DNA of 64,000 bases from Nioella sp. MMSF_3534 (GTDB taxonomy: Bacteria > Pseudomonadota > Alphaproteobacteria > Rhodobacterales > Rhodobacteraceae), in the NCBI RefSeq assembly GCF_030732985.1, contig NZ_JASHJX010000002.1:99633-163632 (forward strand). Reading direction: 5' to 3'. Below are positions 25,822 to 34,726 of the stretch, in pieces. A program made the translations under genes and the position numbers. Within the stretch, counting starts at the first letter, position 1. Every line of letters begins with the position of its first letter. The notes below the pieces were generated by a model. It had not been told where the DNA came from, searched no databases, and saw only the letters and a list, made by a program, of their open reading frames with translations.

Positions 25822-27062
25822 CAGACTGCCCGCCCGTCAGCGTCATTGTCGTCAGTCACGGGCGCCCCGCCTTGCTGCGCAGGGCTTTGATCGGGATCGG
25901 GCAGCTATTCTATCGTCCCTTCGAGCTGGTCGTCGTGGCCGATGCCGCGGGTCTTGAAGCCATTGCCGATCTGCCCTTTGGCGACCGAGTCAAGACAGCG
26001 TTGCAGGACACCCCCAATATCTCTGCTGCACGCAACGCCGGGCTGGCACTGTCTTGCGGCCAGATCGTGGCATTCATCGACGATGATGCGGTGCCAGAGC
26101 CTACATGGCTGACTCATCTCGTTTCCCCTTTGTTAGACACTGATATTGCCGCCGCGACAGGCACTGTTCTGGGGCGGAACGGCATCAGCGTTCAGTGGGC
26201 CAATCGTGTCGTTGACCAGCTTGGAAAAGCGTTCCCTGCGCCCCCGGGTCCATTGCCGGAAGGTCGCGCTGTCAAGCTGGAAGGCACCAATATGGCGATC
26301 CGCCGGAAGGTGGCCGTTGCGCTAGGGGGGTTCGACGAAGGATTCGCGTTCTACCTTGATGAAACCGATCTTGCCTATCGTCTGATGCGCGCCGGTCACC
26401 GGGTCGTTCATGCGCCGTCCGCCACTGTTCACCATGGATACGCCGCCAGTGAACGCCGCACCGGGGACCGTGTACCGCTCAGCCTGTTCGAAATTGGCCA
26501 AAGCAGCATGCACTATCTGCAGAAGCATGCCACCGGAGACGAGGTGGCAGAAGGCCTTGCCTCGATCAGGGCGGAACAATCCGAACGGGTCGAACGACTG
26601 GTGAACTCCGGTGCATTGACCGAGCAGGCCGGGGACAAGCTGCTTGACGGGTTCGAAGCCGGGCTGGACGCAGGCAGAACGCTGTCCGTGTCTTCATTTG
26701 AAGCGAGTGGAACCAGCCCCGCCTTTCGGCCGCTTCTGTCCGCGCCCGCCCCGGACCCGGCTTTGCTGACGGGACGGTGGTTTTCGCGCCGGCGCATGCA
26801 GGTGCAGGCGCACTCGCTTGCGCAGGATGGCAGGTCGGTCACGTTGATGATCTTCGATCATACCATGCGGGCGCATCGGGTGGTCTTCACCCCTCAAGGC
26901 TACTGGCTGCAAAGCGGCGGTTTGTTCGGAAGATCGTCAAGAAATCAGCGGCTTTTCATGATCTGGTCACTTGGTAGGCGCATAAGGTCCGAAATCGAAA
27001 GGCTGAAAAAAATTCGCTGGATTTCCGATGCCCCTGAATGCAATACCGACGAGGTGTCATAA
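25818..27062 (+). CDS. family 2 glycosyltransferase
   Basis: 414 residues from TTG 25818, which overlaps the kdsB stop in TTGA. No later in-frame start keeps the conserved N-terminus PVSVIVVSHGRPALLRRAL. GT-A fold signs are NISAARNAGLALSCGQIVAFIDDDAVPEPTW (donor-site DDD near residue 90) and GTNMAIRRKVAVALGGFDEGFAFYLDETDLAYRLMRAGH. The C-terminal 200 residues have no recognised motif. It probably adds a sugar to the surface polysaccharide built by this locus. Sugar and linkage cannot be read from sequence. Confidence 0.8.
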   Translation: MTDCPPVSVIVVSHGRPALLRRALIGIGQLFYRPFELVVVADAAGLEAIADLPFGDRVKTALQDTPNISAARNAGLALSCGQIVAFIDDDAVPEPTWLTHLVSPLLDTDIAAATGTVLGRNGISVQWANRVVDQLGKAFPAPPGPLPEGRAVKLEGTNMAIRRKVAVALGGFDEGFAFYLDETDLAYRLMRAGHRVVHAPSATVHHGYAASERRTGDRVPLSLFEIGQSSMHYLQKHATGDEVAEGLASIRAEQSERVERLVNSGALTEQAGDKLLDGFEAGLDAGRTLSVSSFEASGTSPAFRPLLSAPAPDPALLTGRWFSRRRMQVQAHSLAQDGRSVTLMIFDHTMRAHRVVFTPQGYWLQSGGLFGRSSRNQRLFMIWSLGRRIRSEIERLKKIRWISDAPECNTDEVS

Positions 27063-27155
27063 AGAGAGCGTTCAAAGGAACGAAGTTTGCCGCGATTGGC
27101 CCGTATTTTGGGATCTGACGGCAGACAAGTAGGTTCCAACCTGTTGGAGACGAAG

Positions 27156-28046
27156 ATGAAGAAAGTAACCAAAGCGATTTTTCCGGTGGCAGGACTAGGC
27201 ACGCGTTTCCTGCCAGCGACCAAATCCATTCCGAAAGAGATCATGACGCTCGTCGACCGCCCGTTGATCCAGTATGCGATCGATGAAGCACGGGCAGCGG
27301 GCATTAAGGAGTTCATCTTTGTCACATCCCGCGGGAAAAGCGCGCTTGAGGACTATTTCGACATCGCGCCCGAGCTGGAAAGCACCTTGCGCAAGAAGGG
27401 CAAGACCGAGCTTTTGAAGACGCTGAAGTCCACCAACATGGATTCCGGCCAGATTGCCTATATCCGCCAGAACAAGGCCATGGGCCTGGGCCACGCCGTG
27501 TGGTGCGCGCGGCGCTTGCTGGGGAACGAGCCGTTCGCGGTCATTCTGCCAGATGACGTGATCGCCGCGGAAAAGCCCTGTCTGCAACAGATGATCGAGG
27601 CGCATGAGGAAACCGGTGGCAACATGGTCGCCGCGATGGAGGTTCCGCCCGAGATGACTTCGTCCTACGGGGTGCTCGACATTCGCGACGACATGGGATC
27701 GGTCGTATCGGTCAAGGGCATGGTCGAAAAGCCGGACATTCAGGATGCCCCGTCGAATCTGGCGGTTATCGGTCGGTATATCCTGACGCCGGACATCATG
27801 CGCAACCTGAACCGTGCAAAATCGGGCGCAGGCGGAGAGATTCAGCTGACCGACGCGATTGCCGAAGAGATCAAGGCATCGGACAACGTTTATGGCTTCC
27901 GTTTCCGTGGTCAGCGCTATGATTGCGGGTCCAAGGCAGGATTCTTGCAGGCGACGGTTGCCTTCGGTCTGGCACGTGACGATCTGCGCGACGAGTTCTC
28001 TCATTTCCTCGACCAGATGTCGGCAACGAAGAACGCAGCCCAGTAA
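27156..28046 (+). CDS. galU: UTP-glucose-1-phosphate uridylyltransferase
   Basis: 296 residues from ATG 27156 (GGAG seven bases upstream), normal for GalU. It makes UDP-glucose for polysaccharide synthesis. N-terminus KKVTKAIFPVAGLGTRFLP carries the GxGTRxxP nucleotide motif, KSIPKEIMTLVDRPLIQYAIDEA follows, then QNKAMGLGHAVWCAR, PDDVI and VEKP. LTDAI and the lysine-containing YDCGSK near the end complete the family pattern. A 93-base gap separates it from the upstream glycosyltransferase. The next gene follows after three bases. Confidence 0.93.
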   Translation: MKKVTKAIFPVAGLGTRFLPATKSIPKEIMTLVDRPLIQYAIDEARAAGIKEFIFVTSRGKSALEDYFDIAPELESTLRKKGKTELLKTLKSTNMDSGQIAYIRQNKAMGLGHAVWCARRLLGNEPFAVILPDDVIAAEKPCLQQMIEAHEETGGNMVAAMEVPPEMTSSYGVLDIRDDMGSVVSVKGMVEKPDIQDAPSNLAVIGRYILTPDIMRNLNRAKSGAGGEIQLTDAIAEEIKASDNVYGFRFRGQRYDCGSKAGFLQATVAFGLARDDLRDEFSHFLDQMSATKNAAQ

Positions 28047-28049
28047 CCT

Positions 28050-29276
28050 ATGATCGGGCCTGCCCTGTGTCTTGACCTGACGCGGCTGTTGTCCCGCGTC
28101 GGGCGAGGTCAGTTGACGGGCGTGGATCGCGTCGAGCGCGCTTATGCGGATTGGGTTCTGAGGACGGATCCAGACCCACGGTTTCTGGTCCGCAGCTCTC
28201 GCGGTTATATCCTGTTCGGGGCAGCGGGTGCGCAGGCGTTTCTGAACGCGCTTGACGGCAACGTGGATTGGCCACCGCCTGATCTGCTGTCACGTCTGAC
28301 CGGAAAGTCGGATCTTCCGCGACATCGGGCCGAGGCTCTGCTGCGTCGCCACGCCATTGCCCGTTGCCTGCACGCCAACCTGTTTCGACTGTTGTCCCAA
28401 CACCTGCGGGAAGACACGACCTATCTGAATGTCGGTCACAGCAACCTGTCCGTGGACTGTCTACGGGCCTTTCGGGCAAACCCGGATGTGCAGGTCGCCG
28501 TGCTGCTGCACGATGCCATTCCTCTGGATCATCCGGAATTCTCTCGTCCCGAGATACCGGGGCACTTTCGCAAGATGCTGACGGCCAGCCAGGATCATGC
28601 AAATCTGATCATCTGCAACTCGGAGGACACAAGCCGACAACTTGCGCGGCATATGAGCGTTGACATGGCCTTCGTCACGGCTCATCTCGGCCTGCCCGAT
28701 CGCGTGGAGAAAGAGCCGTTATCGCCCGGTTTAGACCCTGACACTCCCAGATTTGTGTGCCTTGGCACCATTGAGCCCCGCAAGAACCACCAGCTGTTGC
28801 TGGATGTCTGGTCGATGTTGCCCGAAGCCGGTCGCCCGCATCTGCATTTCGTTGGTCAGAGGGGATGGGCATCGGAAGAGTTCTTTCAACGGCTCGACAC
28901 CCACCCGCTGCGTGGAACCGCGGTATTTGAACACAACGACCAGAGCGATGGTCAGGTGCGCACCCTGTTGGAGGGCTCGCATGGGCTGCTGTTTCCGACG
29001 CTGGCAGAGGGTTTCGGCTATCCCCCGCTGGAGGCCGCGCGGCTTGGTGTGTTGCCCATCTGCTCGGACCTTCCGGTGTTGCGTGAAACCGTTAACGATT
29101 GCGCCGTTTACCTTGACCCTCAGGACGCGTATTCTTGGTTGGAAACGATTAAGAAACGATCGGGGGATAGACTGGCGGACGAGGTGCTGCCAGCGGCCAA
29201 GCTTCCGACGTGGCAGGCACATTTCGACACGGTTACTGAGGCCCTTCAAAAGGCCCGGGCAGGGGACATGGTATGA
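28050..29276 (+). CDS. family 4-type (GT-B) glycosyltransferase
   Basis: 408 residues. The C-terminal half has the GT4 pattern: FVCLGTIEPRKNHQLLLDVW (donor-domain start, about 235-254), HFVGQRGWASEEF, then PTLAEGFGYPPLEAARLGVLPICSDLPVLRE with the E-x7-E type motif. The N-terminal half starts LDLTRLLSRVGRGQLTGVDRVERAY, a stretch common in this GT4 branch (TGIDRV). It is coupled to the next gene (ATGA overlap at 29273-29276). Its acceptor and donor are unknown. UDP- or GDP-sugars from galU or manC are candidates. Confidence 0.82.
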   Translation: MIGPALCLDLTRLLSRVGRGQLTGVDRVERAYADWVLRTDPDPRFLVRSSRGYILFGAAGAQAFLNALDGNVDWPPPDLLSRLTGKSDLPRHRAEALLRRHAIARCLHANLFRLLSQHLREDTTYLNVGHSNLSVDCLRAFRANPDVQVAVLLHDAIPLDHPEFSRPEIPGHFRKMLTASQDHANLIICNSEDTSRQLARHMSVDMAFVTAHLGLPDRVEKEPLSPGLDPDTPRFVCLGTIEPRKNHQLLLDVWSMLPEAGRPHLHFVGQRGWASEEFFQRLDTHPLRGTAVFEHNDQSDGQVRTLLEGSHGLLFPTLAEGFGYPPLEAARLGVLPICSDLPVLRETVNDCAVYLDPQDAYSWLETIKKRSGDRLADEVLPAAKLPTWQAHFDTVTEALQKARAGDMV

Positions 29277-30283
29277 AGGTGGTTCAGCGCTACAAGCTGC
29301 GCCTTGAACGTAAGCGGTTTTTGATCCGTGCCTGGCGCAAGGCGCGGGATCTTCTGCTTGTGGCAGACCGCACTGACCAGATCCGCCCCAACGATGTTCT
29401 GTGCTTCGTCACCCTGCGAAACGAGCGAATCCGCTTGCCCTATTTCCTGCGCTACTATCGTGACAGGGGCGTGTCGCATTTCGTCTTTGTGGACAACGAC
29501 AGTACCGATGGCACGCGCGAATACCTCGCCGGGCAGGGCGATTGTTCGGTCTGGACGACGCCCGCCAGCTACAAACGCTCCCGCTTCGGGATGGATTGGC
29601 TGAATGCACTTTTGCGGGAATATGGTCATGGCCACTGGTGTGTCGTCGTCGACCCGGATGAATTCCTTGTCTACCCGTTCTGCGATACGCGCCCCATTCC
29701 GGCGCTGACAGACTGGCTGGAAAGCAGTTCAATCAAGTCGTTCGGGGCCATGCTGCTGGATATGTATCCCAAGGGCCCGATCACGACGCAGCCTTATAGC
29801 GAGGGACAGAACCCGTTCGACATTGCCTGCTGGTTCGACAGCGGCAATTACATGATCAAGCGCAACTGGGATTTCGGGAACCTCTGGATTCAGGGCGGCC
29901 CACGGGCGCGCCTGTTCTTCCCGGACAATCCCGAACGCGCCCCGGCGCTGAACAAGATCCCGCTGGTGAAATGGGACAAGAACTATGCCTTTGCCAGCTC
30001 TACCCACATGTTGCTGCCGCGCGGGCTGAATCTGGTGTTCGATGAGTGGGGCGGCGAAAAGGCGTCGGGCGTGCTGATGCATGCCAAGTTCCTCGACACC
30101 TTCACCACCAAGGCGCGGGAAGAGCTGCAACGCAAACAGCATTACGCCAACAGTCACGAATACAAGGCCTATGCCGCCGGTTTGCAGGAAGACCCCAACC
30201 TTTGGTGTAAATGGTCTGAACGCTTCATCAACTGGCGGCAACTGGAAATCCTCGGTCTCATGTCCAAGGGGAACTGGGCATGA
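29273..30283 (+). CDS. glycosyltransferase, GT2-like (Glyco_tranf_2_4 type)
   Basis: 336 residues. VLCFVTLRNERIRLPYFLRYYRDRG (42-66), VDNDSTDGTREYL (73-85), and VVVDPDEFLVYP (near 122-133) are the hallmarks of the PF13704 group, a GT-A fold with a DxD-like DPDEF. A basic N-terminal 30 residues (KRFLIRAWRKARDLLLV) may sit at the membrane. It overlaps its neighbours by four bases on both sides, so the trio 28050-31980 is co-translated. A role in building the same glycan is inferred from this coupling. Confidence 0.78.
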   Translation: MKVVQRYKLRLERKRFLIRAWRKARDLLLVADRTDQIRPNDVLCFVTLRNERIRLPYFLRYYRDRGVSHFVFVDNDSTDGTREYLAGQGDCSVWTTPASYKRSRFGMDWLNALLREYGHGHWCVVVDPDEFLVYPFCDTRPIPALTDWLESSSIKSFGAMLLDMYPKGPITTQPYSEGQNPFDIACWFDSGNYMIKRNWDFGNLWIQGGPRARLFFPDNPERAPALNKIPLVKWDKNYAFASSTHMLLPRGLNLVFDEWGGEKASGVLMHAKFLDTFTTKAREELQRKQHYANSHEYKAYAAGLQEDPNLWCKWSERFINWRQLEILGLMSKGNWA

Positions 30284-31980
30284 GTGTCGGGTTCGTCATG
30301 CTCTGCCATACGGCGCTGCATCGCGCGGCGCAGGTGGCGCGGCATTGGGCCGAACGGGATTGCCCTGTTGTGATCCACGTGGATCAGCGCGTGTCGAAAG
30401 AGGCGTATTCGGGTCTGAAATCCGATCTGTCTGACCTGCCGAATGTCAAATTCTGCGGGCGGCACAAATGCGAATGGGGAACATGGTCTCTCGTCGCCGC
30501 ATCGCAGACCGCATCCGAGATGATGCTGGCCGAATTCCCCAATGTCAGACACGTTTTCCTGTCCAGCGGATCCTGCCTGCCCTTGCGCCCTGTGGAGGAG
30601 CTCAAGGCCTATCTGGCGGCCCGTCCACGCACGGATTTCATCGAGAGCGTGACCACGGAAGACGTGGAATGGACCGTTGACGGGCTGCATGCGGAACGGT
30701 TCCAGCTGCGCTTTCCCTTTTCATGGAAACGTCACCGCAGGCTGTTTGACGGCTATGTGGAGCTGCAGCGCAAGGTGGGTTTCAAGCGGACCATGCCCGA
30801 TGATCTGGTGCCGCATCTGGGCAGCCAATGGTGGTGCCTGACCCGTCAGACCCTGTCGGCCATCCTGCAAGACCCGTCACGCAAGGCCTATGACCGGTTC
30901 TTCAAACTGGTCTGGATTCCTGACGAAAGCTATTATCAGACACTGGTTCGCAAGTACTCGACCCATATCGAAAGCCGGTCGCTGACGCTCTCGAAATTCG
31001 ATTTTCAGGGCAAACCCCATGTCTTCTACGACGACCACCTGCATCTGCTGCGGCGGTCGGATTGCTTCGTCGCGCGCAAGATCTGGCATAAGGCGGATCG
31101 GCTCTATGAAACCTTTCTGACCGATCAGGATCGCGGCACCGTCATGGCCGAACCGGCACCGGGCAAGATCGACCGCGTTTTTTCCAAGGCACTTGAACGG
31201 CGAACGCGGGGGCGGGCGGGCATGTATATGCACAGCCGGTTCCCGAACCCTGACTGGGAAAATGGAAAGACCAGCGCGCCCTATTCGGTCTTCCAGGGCT
31301 TCAACGACCTTTTCGAGAATTTCGAACCGTGGCTGGCCCGCCGTCTTGGCACGCGGGTGCATGGCAATCTGTTCGACCCCGTGCGCGTGCGGTTCTCGGG
31401 CGATGCGGATGTCTATGCTGGCTGCCTGTCCTCGGCCGCCGCCATTCGCGACTATGACCCTGAGCATTTCCTGACCAGCCTGATCTGGAACACGCGGGGC
31501 GAACGTCAGGTGTTTCAGTTCAGTCCGCGCGACGAACAGCGAATCGGGGCGTTCCTCGCCTCTGACGGGAATGCGCAGATCTCGGTTGTGACAGGGGCCT
31601 GGGCGGTGCCGCTGTTCAACTCGAACCAGGATTTCCACACGATCCGAAAGACGGCGGCCCTGCTGCAAAAGCAGGAGATCGACTTCGTCAACATTCTGCG
31701 CCGGGTGCAGACACGGGCAGAGGTGAAGATCTGGTCCCTTGCGGAGTTCGTCGAAGAACCGATGGAAAATCTGCAATCAATCCTCGATGCCATCGGTGGC
31801 CCGTCCTCCGGTGCGCGCATAACCGAGGCGCCGCGCATGGTCGATCTGTCGGGATTTGGTCAGTTTCTGCAAAATCTGAAGAACCAGGGGATGAACCCGC
31901 ATGTCACGGGCGACTTCCCCGTTAACCAGCCCGGAATGCAACCCAGGTCGGGCGGGTCCCGGCCCTATCTTGTCAGGTAA
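30280..31980 (+). CDS. GT14-like (Branch family) glycosyltransferase with long C-terminal extension
   Basis: 566 residues. The first 250 resemble core-2/I-branching beta-1,6-N-acetylglucosaminyltransferases: VGFVMLCHTALHRAAQVARHW, VIHVDQRVS (31-39), HVFLSSGSCLPLRPVEEL and the QWWCLTR and DESYYQTLV segments. Residues from about 300 to 566 are a separate region without known catalytic motifs (SVFQGFNDLFENFEPWLARR, GNAQISVVTGAW). I recall such regions as DUF5927/DUF5928 in Rhodobacterales proteins. The donor is presumably a UDP-amino sugar, but this is not proved. Coupled to the gene before; the sulfotransferase gene begins three bases after its stop. Confidence 0.78.
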   Translation: MSVGFVMLCHTALHRAAQVARHWAERDCPVVIHVDQRVSKEAYSGLKSDLSDLPNVKFCGRHKCEWGTWSLVAASQTASEMMLAEFPNVRHVFLSSGSCLPLRPVEELKAYLAARPRTDFIESVTTEDVEWTVDGLHAERFQLRFPFSWKRHRRLFDGYVELQRKVGFKRTMPDDLVPHLGSQWWCLTRQTLSAILQDPSRKAYDRFFKLVWIPDESYYQTLVRKYSTHIESRSLTLSKFDFQGKPHVFYDDHLHLLRRSDCFVARKIWHKADRLYETFLTDQDRGTVMAEPAPGKIDRVFSKALERRTRGRAGMYMHSRFPNPDWENGKTSAPYSVFQGFNDLFENFEPWLARRLGTRVHGNLFDPVRVRFSGDADVYAGCLSSAAAIRDYDPEHFLTSLIWNTRGERQVFQFSPRDEQRIGAFLASDGNAQISVVTGAWAVPLFNSNQDFHTIRKTAALLQKQEIDFVNILRRVQTRAEVKIWSLAEFVEEPMENLQSILDAIGGPSSGARITEAPRMVDLSGFGQFLQNLKNQGMNPHVTGDFPVNQPGMQPRSGGSRPYLVR

Positions 31981-31983
31981 CCC

Positions 31984-33414
31984 ATGTCCGACCGTTTCGA
32001 TGCCTTCGTGATCTTTGCCGAAATGCGGACGGGCTCGAACTACCTCGAGGCGACGCTGAACGATCTGCCCGATCTGAATTGTCTGGGCGAGGTCTATAAC
32101 CCGACCTTCATGGGCCATCACAATACGTTCGAGATGCATGGCATCGACATGAACCGGCGCGAGGAAAAGCCGCTCGACCTGTTGGATGCCATCCTTGGGA
32201 ATGCGGGCGACGCGTTGCCGGGCTTTCGGTTCTTCCACGACCATGATCCGCGCGTGCTGGACCGTATCCTGCCCGATCCGCGCATCGCAAAGGTGATCCT
32301 GACCCGCAATCCGCTGGAAAGCTATGTCAGCCGCCGGATCGCGACCGAGACCGGGCAATGGCGGCTGACCGATATGAAGCACCAGAAAAGCGCCAAGGTG
32401 GAATTTCGGCTGTGGGAGTTCGAGACCATGCTGGAAGACCTGCAATCGTTCCAGATCCGGCTGCAACGCGGGCTGCAAACCACCGGACAGGCGGCGTTCT
32501 ACATTCGCTATGAGGACATCAACGATGTGGAGGTCGTGAACGGCTTGGCGCGCTTCCTGGGGTCGAGCCATGCGTTGGAGGCCACGAATTCGAAGCTGAA
32601 AAAGCAAAACCCGAGCGATCTGAGCCAGAAAGTGGAAAACTACGACCACATGGTCCGGTCGCTGGCCAGGCTGGACCGGTTCGACCTGAGCAGAACGCCC
32701 AATTTCGAACCCGCACGCCATGCGGCTGTACCGGGTTTCGTCCTGATGCCGGAAACAGGGTTGATGTTCATGCCGATCCGGGGCGCGGCGGTGGACCCTG
32801 TCAAGGACTGGATGGCAGGGCTGGAGGGTATCGGCGCGGACAAGCTGCTGACCGGGTTGAAGCAGAAGGACATCCGCCAATGGATGCGTAAACATCCGGG
32901 CCACCGCAGCTTTACCGTCCTGCGTCACCCGCTGGAACGCGCCTATCACGTGTTCAACAGCTGCATTCTGCCCGCCGACAGGCCCGCCTATGCGAATATC
33001 CGGCGGGTGCTGAAGAACCGCTACAACCTGCCGATCCCCAAGGACGGGCTGATCCCCGGCTACTATGCCGACCAGCACAAGGAGGCGTTCATCGCCTTTC
33101 TGAATTTCCTGAAAGGGAACCTCGCCGGGCAGACCAGCCTGAAAGTGGAACAGATCTTCGCGTCACAGACCGCGCTGATTCAGGGCATGGCGAATTTCGC
33201 GCTACCCGACCGCATCTTGCGGGAGGAGGAGCTGATCGAAGACCTGCCGAAGCTGGCTAAAACGCAAGGACGCGATGGCGCAGAGTTCGACATGGCCCTG
33301 CCAGAGGAGCCTTTCCCGTTGGCAGAGATCAACGACAGTGAGATCGAGTCGCTGATCTTTGACATCTATCGCAAGGATTTCCTGAATTTCGGCTTCCAGA
33401 CCTGGGAGCCTTAG
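31984..33414 (+). CDS. double-domain sulfotransferase (NodH-like N-half, degenerate second copy)
   Basis: 476 residues, about twice a single bacterial sulfotransferase. The N-terminal half has the PAPS 5'-phosphosulfate loop FAEMRTGSNYLE (11-22) and the 3'-phosphate site VILTRNPLESYVSRR (104-118). The C-terminal half repeats a 3'-phosphate-like site FTVLRHPLERAYHVF (310-324), but its expected 5' loop (as in HIPKTAGTS) appears only as MPIRGAAVDPVKDW (263-276), lacking the Lys/Ser/Thr set. The first half is therefore the likely catalyst, moving sulfate from PAPS to a glycan. Last gene of the rightward run, meeting ptsN tail-to-tail with a four-base overlap. Confidence 0.78.
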   Translation: MSDRFDAFVIFAEMRTGSNYLEATLNDLPDLNCLGEVYNPTFMGHHNTFEMHGIDMNRREEKPLDLLDAILGNAGDALPGFRFFHDHDPRVLDRILPDPRIAKVILTRNPLESYVSRRIATETGQWRLTDMKHQKSAKVEFRLWEFETMLEDLQSFQIRLQRGLQTTGQAAFYIRYEDINDVEVVNGLARFLGSSHALEATNSKLKKQNPSDLSQKVENYDHMVRSLARLDRFDLSRTPNFEPARHAAVPGFVLMPETGLMFMPIRGAAVDPVKDWMAGLEGIGADKLLTGLKQKDIRQWMRKHPGHRSFTVLRHPLERAYHVFNSCILPADRPAYANIRRVLKNRYNLPIPKDGLIPGYYADQHKEAFIAFLNFLKGNLAGQTSLKVEQIFASQTALIQGMANFALPDRILREEELIEDLPKLAKTQGRDGAEFDMALPEEPFPLAEINDSEIESLIFDIYRKDFLNFGFQTWEP

Positions 33415-33875
33415 GCCGCCTGTGTCGCGCGTGCCTCGGTCAGCAAGGTATGCAGCGTCGCCGCGTCTGAATTGGCCCGCAGCTTTTCACACAGGACCGG
33501 GTCGCGCAGGGTGCGAGAGACAAGCGCCAGTGCCTTGAGGTGTTCGGTTCCCGATTCCTCGGGTGCAAACAGGGCAAAGATCAGGTCAACCGGCTGGCGG
33601 TCCACGGCGTCGAAATCCACAGGTCGATCCAGCTTGATGAAAGCGCCCTGTACCCCGGTCAGGCCGGACAGGCGCGCATGCGGCAGGGCAACACCCTTGC
33701 CGAAGCCGGTGGGCCCAAGGCTTTCGCGTTCCAGCAGGGCCGACGTGATGTCCGTCGTCGACAACCCCGTCAGTGGCGCGGCGACATCGGCCACGGCCTG
33801 AATCAGCCGCTTCTTACTGGTGACATCAGCGATGATACGAACCGCTGTCGGGCTCAATAGTGACGCAAGATCCAT
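33411..33875 (-). CDS. ptsN: PTS IIA-like nitrogen-regulatory protein PtsN (EIIANtr)
   Basis: 154 residues, one EIIA domain of the fructose/mannitol type. The phosphorylated histidine is His66 in GVALPHARL, preceded by ERESLGPTGFGKG. PtsN takes phosphate from PtsO in the nitrogen PTS and acts on regulators and potassium transport rather than sugar uptake. It follows hpf in the same direction after 51 bases that contain a hairpin. The usual rpoN neighbour is absent here. Confidence 0.92.
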   Translation of the reverse strand: MDLASLLSPTAVRIIADVTSKKRLIQAVADVAAPLTGLSTTDITSALLERESLGPTGFGKGVALPHARLSGLTGVQGAFIKLDRPVDFDAVDRQPVDLIFALFAPEESGTEHLKALALVSRTLRDPVLCEKLRANSDAATLHTLLTEARATQAA

Positions 33876-33891
33876 GAAACTGTCCCGGTCT

Positions 33892-33915
33892 GGGGCCGCG
33901 CTAGCGCCCGGCCCC
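33892..33915 (-). other. hairpin between hpf and ptsN
   Basis: GGGGCCG (33892-33898) and CGGCCCC (33909-33915) form a perfect 7-bp stem around a ten-base loop. It lies in the 51-base hpf-ptsN spacer, just before the ptsN start. No T run follows, so it may modulate rather than end transcription. Confidence 0.35.
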
Positions 33916-33926
33916 TGTTGCTTCTG

Positions 33927-34493
33927 TTAACGGGGGTCAATCCAGCCGACATTCCCATCTTCGCGGCGGTAGACCACATTCAACCCGTCGTGTCCCTCGT
34001 TTCGGAAAATCAGAACGGGCGCTCCGGAAATTTCCATCTGCATCACCGCTTCACCAACCGAAAGGGACGGAATTTTCGTCTCCATCTCGGCAATGATCAT
34101 CGGCTGCAGCGACTCCGGTTCGTCCTCATCCCCATGGTCCGAGCCCGCGAGGATATACGAGGAACCGGCGAAGGTTTCAACGGGCTCTGATCGCTTGATG
34201 TGATGGTCTTTCAGGCGGCGCTTGTAGCGACGCAGCTGCTTTTCCATCTTCTCTGCGCATTGGTCGAAGGATGCGTAGATTTCATGGTCGGCGGCCTTTG
34301 CTGACGCGGTCAGCCCGGTCGAAAGATGGATGGTGGCTTCGCAGACATGCTCGTGGCCGCTACGCGAGAACACGATATTCGCGTCGGTCGGACGTTCAGC
34401 GTATTTTTCCACGACGGCGCCAAGACTGTCCTTCACATGGGTTTGCAAGGCGTCGCCGATATCGATTTGTTTTCCGCTGATCTGGTAGCGCAT
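33927..34493 (-). CDS. hpf: ribosome hibernation promoting factor, long form
   Basis: 188 residues, the long HPF type that alone dimerises 70S ribosomes into 100S particles. The N-terminal S30AE domain (1-110) has MRYQISGKQIDIGDALQTHVKD and the basic KQLRRYKRRLKDHH. A linker follows, then the C-terminal dimerisation domain LSVGEAVMQMEISGAPVLIFRNEGHDGLNVVYRREDGNVGWIDPR. AAGGAGGT lies directly before the ATG. Its 233-base upstream gap contains a TTGACA on the minus strand (34692-34687) with only a weak -10, and otherwise nothing I can name. Confidence 0.93.
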   Translation of the reverse strand: MRYQISGKQIDIGDALQTHVKDSLGAVVEKYAERPTDANIVFSRSGHEHVCEATIHLSTGLTASAKAADHEIYASFDQCAEKMEKQLRRYKRRLKDHHIKRSEPVETFAGSSYILAGSDHGDEDEPESLQPMIIAEMETKIPSLSVGEAVMQMEISGAPVLIFRNEGHDGLNVVYRREDGNVGWIDPR

Positions 34494-34726
34494 AGGACCT
34501 CCTTAAATGCGAACGGCCGACGCGGGAAAGGATCCCCGGGCGGCCGTAAGTCAGTACAGCGATGCAACAAAAAAGCGCCCCTGATGTTTGCTTGCATTCG
34601 TCGGCCCGGTGGGTCCGGCGATGTGCAGTGCAAGATCGGGAACGCTTTCGTACATCCCCACCATTTGGCGCTGAATCGGGGCGGTCTGTCAACGACAACT
34701 CGACGTGATCCGCCCGTTGGCAAAGA

